Positions 62,030-64,000 of a stretch of 64,000 nucleotides of DNA are shown in pieces (within the stretch, counting starts at the first letter, position 1; each line of letters begins with the position of its first letter). The notes under the pieces were generated by a model. The model was given only the letters and a program-made list of their open reading frames with translations. It did not search any database and was not told the origin of the DNA. The stretch spans positions 868,001-932,000 of the forward strand of contig NZ_LR134356.1 in the NCBI RefSeq assembly GCF_900637195.1, in the 5' to 3' direction. The translations under genes and the position numbers were made by a program. The stretch comes from Mycolicibacterium aurum (GTDB lineage: Bacteria > Actinomycetota > Actinomycetes > Mycobacteriales > Mycobacteriaceae).

Positions 62030-62419
62030 GTGGGCGATGCGGAGTTGCTCCAGATCGGCGAAGTCGCCGCGCGGACCGAGCTGTCCATCAAGACGATCCG
62101 GCACTACGACGATGTCGGGGTGGTGACGCCGTCGGCGCGCTCTGCCGGGGGTTTCCGCCTCTACACTGCCGACGACGTGGGACGGCTGATCGCCATCCGC
62201 CGGATGAAGCCGCTGGGGTTCACTCTCGACGAGATGCGCAATCTGCTTGAGGCACTGGATGTTCTGTCTTCCACCGAGGCCACCGATACCGAACGCGACC
62301 AGGCCACAGCGTATCTGGCGGTGTGCCACACCCGCGCCCAGGACGCGTGTAAGACACTGGCCAAGCAGCTCGGCTATGCGCGGGAGCTGACCGAGCAACT
62401 GGCGCGGTACGGCAGCTGA
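62030..62419 (+). CDS. MerR family transcriptional regulator
   Basis: A 129-residue regulator: LQIGEVAARTELSIKTIRHYDDVGVVTPSARSAGGFRLYT is the MerR winged helix (key part SIKTIRHYDDVG), followed by a dimerisation coil with a Cys (AVCHTRAQDACKTL). It begins 13 bp after the SulP gene and is probably co-transcribed with it. Confidence 0.9.
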   Translation: MGDAELLQIGEVAARTELSIKTIRHYDDVGVVTPSARSAGGFRLYTADDVGRLIAIRRMKPLGFTLDEMRNLLEALDVLSSTEATDTERDQATAYLAVCHTRAQDACKTLAKQLGYARELTEQLARYGS

Positions 62420-62446
62420 CCGATGTGGCGCCCACGCGCCGCGAAC

Positions 62447-62492
62447 GCACGGTTTCTGAAGGAAACCGGCTGAGAGCCATCAGAATCCGTGC
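62447..62492. terminator. Bidirectional terminator between merR and the dehalogenase
   Basis: Outer arms GCACGG (62447-62452) and CCGTGC (62487-62492) with an inner CGGTTTC-TGAAG-GAAACCG hairpin at 62450-62468. It lies between convergent genes. Confidence 0.55.
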
Positions 62493-62512
62493 ACTCGGGG
62501 GCTCGTCAGAGG

Positions 62513-63244
62513 TTACGTGGCGGCGAGTTGGCGGGCGAGGTCGCGAAGGTCAGGGGCGACGATGTCCGGCTGCGGGATGTGTGCGGCCCTGAGGGCGGCG
62601 TTGCCCGGTCGGGTGATGAGAGCGCCGCGCATACCGGTGGCTTGTGCGCCGAGGGTGTCCCAGCAGTGCGCGGCCACCATGATGCAGTCCGCCGGTTGCA
62701 CCGCCAGATCCCGGAACACCTGCTGATAGACGGTCGGCTCCGGTTTGAACGCGCGGCAGGGATCGACGCTGAACTGCCTCTCGAAGTAGTCGCCGAGCCC
62801 CGCGGTGTCGATCGGGCTCGGCCCGCCTGTACCTGTCGGCGAGTTGGTCAGGGTTACCAGCCGAAACCCGTTCTCCCGCAACGACTGAAGACCCTCTTCC
62901 ACGTCCGGATGGGCCGGCATCGTGGACATGGCCAGCGACAACCGCTCACGCTCATAGTCGCTGATCGTGACGCCGCGGACGTCGGCCAGCATGTGCAACA
63001 CAGCGCGTCCGAGGCTGAAGAAGTCGAGGTAGGAACCCGAGAGCGTCAGCGTCATCGAGTACAGGACGAGCTGGGCGAACCATTCGCGCATCGACGCCGG
63101 GTCGCCGAAGATGTCGTCGAACATCGGTGTCAGCGACTCGATATCGAGCAGCGTCTCGTTGACATCGAACACCAGCACCCGGCCGGCCGGCGGCGTCAGT
63201 CGGGCACTCACCCGTTCGCGGCGCTCTCCCGCTGACTCCGTCAC
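62513..63244 (-). CDS. Haloacid dehalogenase type II-like hydrolase
   Basis: A 243-residue HAD-superfamily protein: VLVFDVNETLLDIESL (nucleophile Asp), RLVTLTNSPTG (motif II), FKPEPTVYQQV (motif III Lys) and MVAAHCWDTLGAQATG (motif IV). This pattern fits L-2-haloacid dehalogenases. GTG 63244 lies 7 bp after the TetR stop, so the two form an operon. The longer frame upstream is spurious. Confidence 0.88.
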   Translation of the reverse strand: MTESAGERRERVSARLTPPAGRVLVFDVNETLLDIESLTPMFDDIFGDPASMREWFAQLVLYSMTLTLSGSYLDFFSLGRAVLHMLADVRGVTISDYERERLSLAMSTMPAHPDVEEGLQSLRENGFRLVTLTNSPTGTGGPSPIDTAGLGDYFERQFSVDPCRAFKPEPTVYQQVFRDLAVQPADCIMVAAHCWDTLGAQATGMRGALITRPGNAALRAAHIPQPDIVAPDLRDLARQLAAT

Positions 63245-63251
63245 CGACGGC

Positions 63252-63818
63252 TCAGGACGTCGACACGGCGCAGTAGACCAGGTCGGCGACGGTCTGGCAG
63301 TAGGCGTCGTCCACCAGCTCGCCGGTGTACATCGCGCGCATGTTGATGGGTGCGAACAACAGCTCCAGAACCGTCCGGTAGTCGACGTCGTCGCGCATCT
63401 CACCTCGCTCGCGGGCGCGGTCGAAGACCACGGCGAGCGTGGCTGCGCGGGCTCGCCAGGCCGACTGCCGGATCTCGACGCCGCCGTAGCGGATGTCGCT
63501 GATCAGATGTCCGCCGTGCAGCTTGCGCCCGGACTCCGAGGTCACCATGGCGGCCATCCGCACGGCCAGGTAGAACAGGTCACTGCGCAGCGAGCCGGTG
63601 TCCGGGGGAGCCGTGTCGCCGGGCCGCTGAGCCAGAGCGTCGAGGATCAGCAGCTCCGGATCGCGCCAGCGGCGCAGGATCGCGTCGGCATCCAGGCCGT
63701 GGCGGTGGGCCATGGCCCCGATGTCGAATCGGTCGATCCCCCACCGGGCCAGCTCGTCATGCACCGCCGCGACCACACGGTGTTGGTCGTCGTCGGTAAG
63801 TGAGTGTTCAACGGTCAT
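63252..63818 (-). CDS. TetR-like transcriptional regulator
   Basis: A 188-residue protein starting at ATG 63818 after GGGGAGAA. The HTH is divergent (VVAAVHDELARWGIDRFDIGAMAHRHGLDADAILRRWRDPE, key part IGAMAHRHGLDADAILRRW) but the order of helices is TetR-like; the C-terminal domain has a typical TetR_C pattern. Same operon as the dehalogenase. Confidence 0.78.
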   Translation of the reverse strand: MTVEHSLTDDDQHRVVAAVHDELARWGIDRFDIGAMAHRHGLDADAILRRWRDPELLILDALAQRPGDTAPPDTGSLRSDLFYLAVRMAAMVTSESGRKLHGGHLISDIRYGGVEIRQSAWRARAATLAVVFDRARERGEMRDDVDYRTVLELLFAPINMRAMYTGELVDDAYCQTVADLVYCAVSTS

Positions 63819-63901
63819 GGTTCTCCCCGCGGTCCCAGTCAACGATGCCACAGCCGCGGGATCTGCCCGCACACATAGCGCCGGTGATACCGGCTTTTCA
63901 G

Positions 63902-63916
63902 AAACATCATTGTTTA
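63902..63916. promoter_or_regulatory. Palindrome AAACA-TCAT-TGTTT upstream of a TetR gene
   Basis: Perfect 5-bp arms around TCAT. It shares 13 of 14 bases with 58138-58151. It lies between the TetR gene (start 63818) and the truncated plus-strand gene at 63977. Confidence 0.45.
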
Positions 63917-63976
63917 TCTCCGGCGGCCGACAGCGACCGGGTGCGTCACACCGGCGCCACCCGATAGATTCGGTCC

Positions 63977-64000
63977 ATGGCCGACACGGCGTGGGAGCTG
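63977..64000 (+). CDS. Start of a gene cut by the window end
   Basis: ATG 63977 opens MADTAWEL and continues to the edge. ATAGAT (63964-63969) is placed as a possible -10 element for a leaderless start. Too short to assign. Confidence 0.35.

Noticed and set aside
60571..62091. 506-codon minus-strand frame over the SulP gene
   Set aside because: Arg/His/Asp-rich shadow of the SulP coding strand with no domain.

Overview
The window comes from a high-GC actinobacterium, almost certainly a Mycobacterium or Mycolicibacterium species. The evidence is an MmpS/MmpL pair, a PknH-type membrane Ser/Thr kinase, an EspA/EspE-like type VII secretion effector, a mycothiol-dependent maleylpyruvate isomerase-family enzyme, many GTG starts and ATGA/GTGA gene overlaps.

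Layout. 0-6 kb: the C-terminal part of a Ser/Thr kinase, an MHS-type MFS permease, a DUF1206 membrane protein, a polyprenyl-phosphate sugar transferase and a DUF2293 protein. 6.2-10.4 kb: an mmpS-mmpL export operon with a divergent TetR regulator. 10.4-11.7 kb: an intact IS30-family element with 26-bp terminal repeats and a 3-bp duplication, inserted in the loop of an older palindrome between two convergent genes. 11.8-19.05 kb: a carbohydrate-type uptake and catabolic operon (Gfo/Idh/MocA oxidoreductase, two permeases, ATPase, lipoprotein binding protein, TIM-barrel isomerase) with a divergent ROK repressor.

19.1-30.2 kb is an accessory island with more A/T-rich, atypical sequence. It carries a RecF/Rad50-like AAA_13 ATPase, a convergent stand-alone reverse transcriptase with a hairpin-rich 5' leader of about 450 bp (candidate ncRNA), and a translationally coupled operon of a HerA-type DNA translocase, a NurA-type nuclease with a zinc ribbon, and a D12-class adenine-N6 methyltransferase. 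It ends in a decayed IS3-family element and a tRNA-like fragment. This looks like an anti-phage defence island. I infer two modules: an RT/ncRNA module, possibly with the AAA_13 ATPase, and a HerA-NurA-methyltransferase module that resembles restriction-modification. I do not recognise the combination as a named system.

30.5-35 kb: a fatty acid desaturase, small secreted and membrane proteins, one apparently broken gene and an EspA/EspE-like effector. 35.1-39.5 kb: a 5-oxoproline-type operon (DUF1445, pxpC, pxpB, NRAMP-like transporter; no pxpA visible) facing a GntR/FCD regulator, with two clear palindromic operators between them. 39.5-47.5 kb: housekeeping and accessory genes, including an RNase H-domain protein, VanW protein, DsbA-like protein, CoA-transferase and an ohrR-ohr operon with an OhrR box. 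47.7-54 kb: a GAF-EAL-PAS-GGDEF cyclic-di-GMP protein, then a cobalamin riboswitch followed by a BtuFCD-like ABC importer that ends in a very large hairpin. 54-64 kb: a phytase-like lipoprotein, four TetR regulators, an NmrA-like protein, a SnoaL-like protein, a SulP transporter, a MerR regulator and a haloacid dehalogenase.
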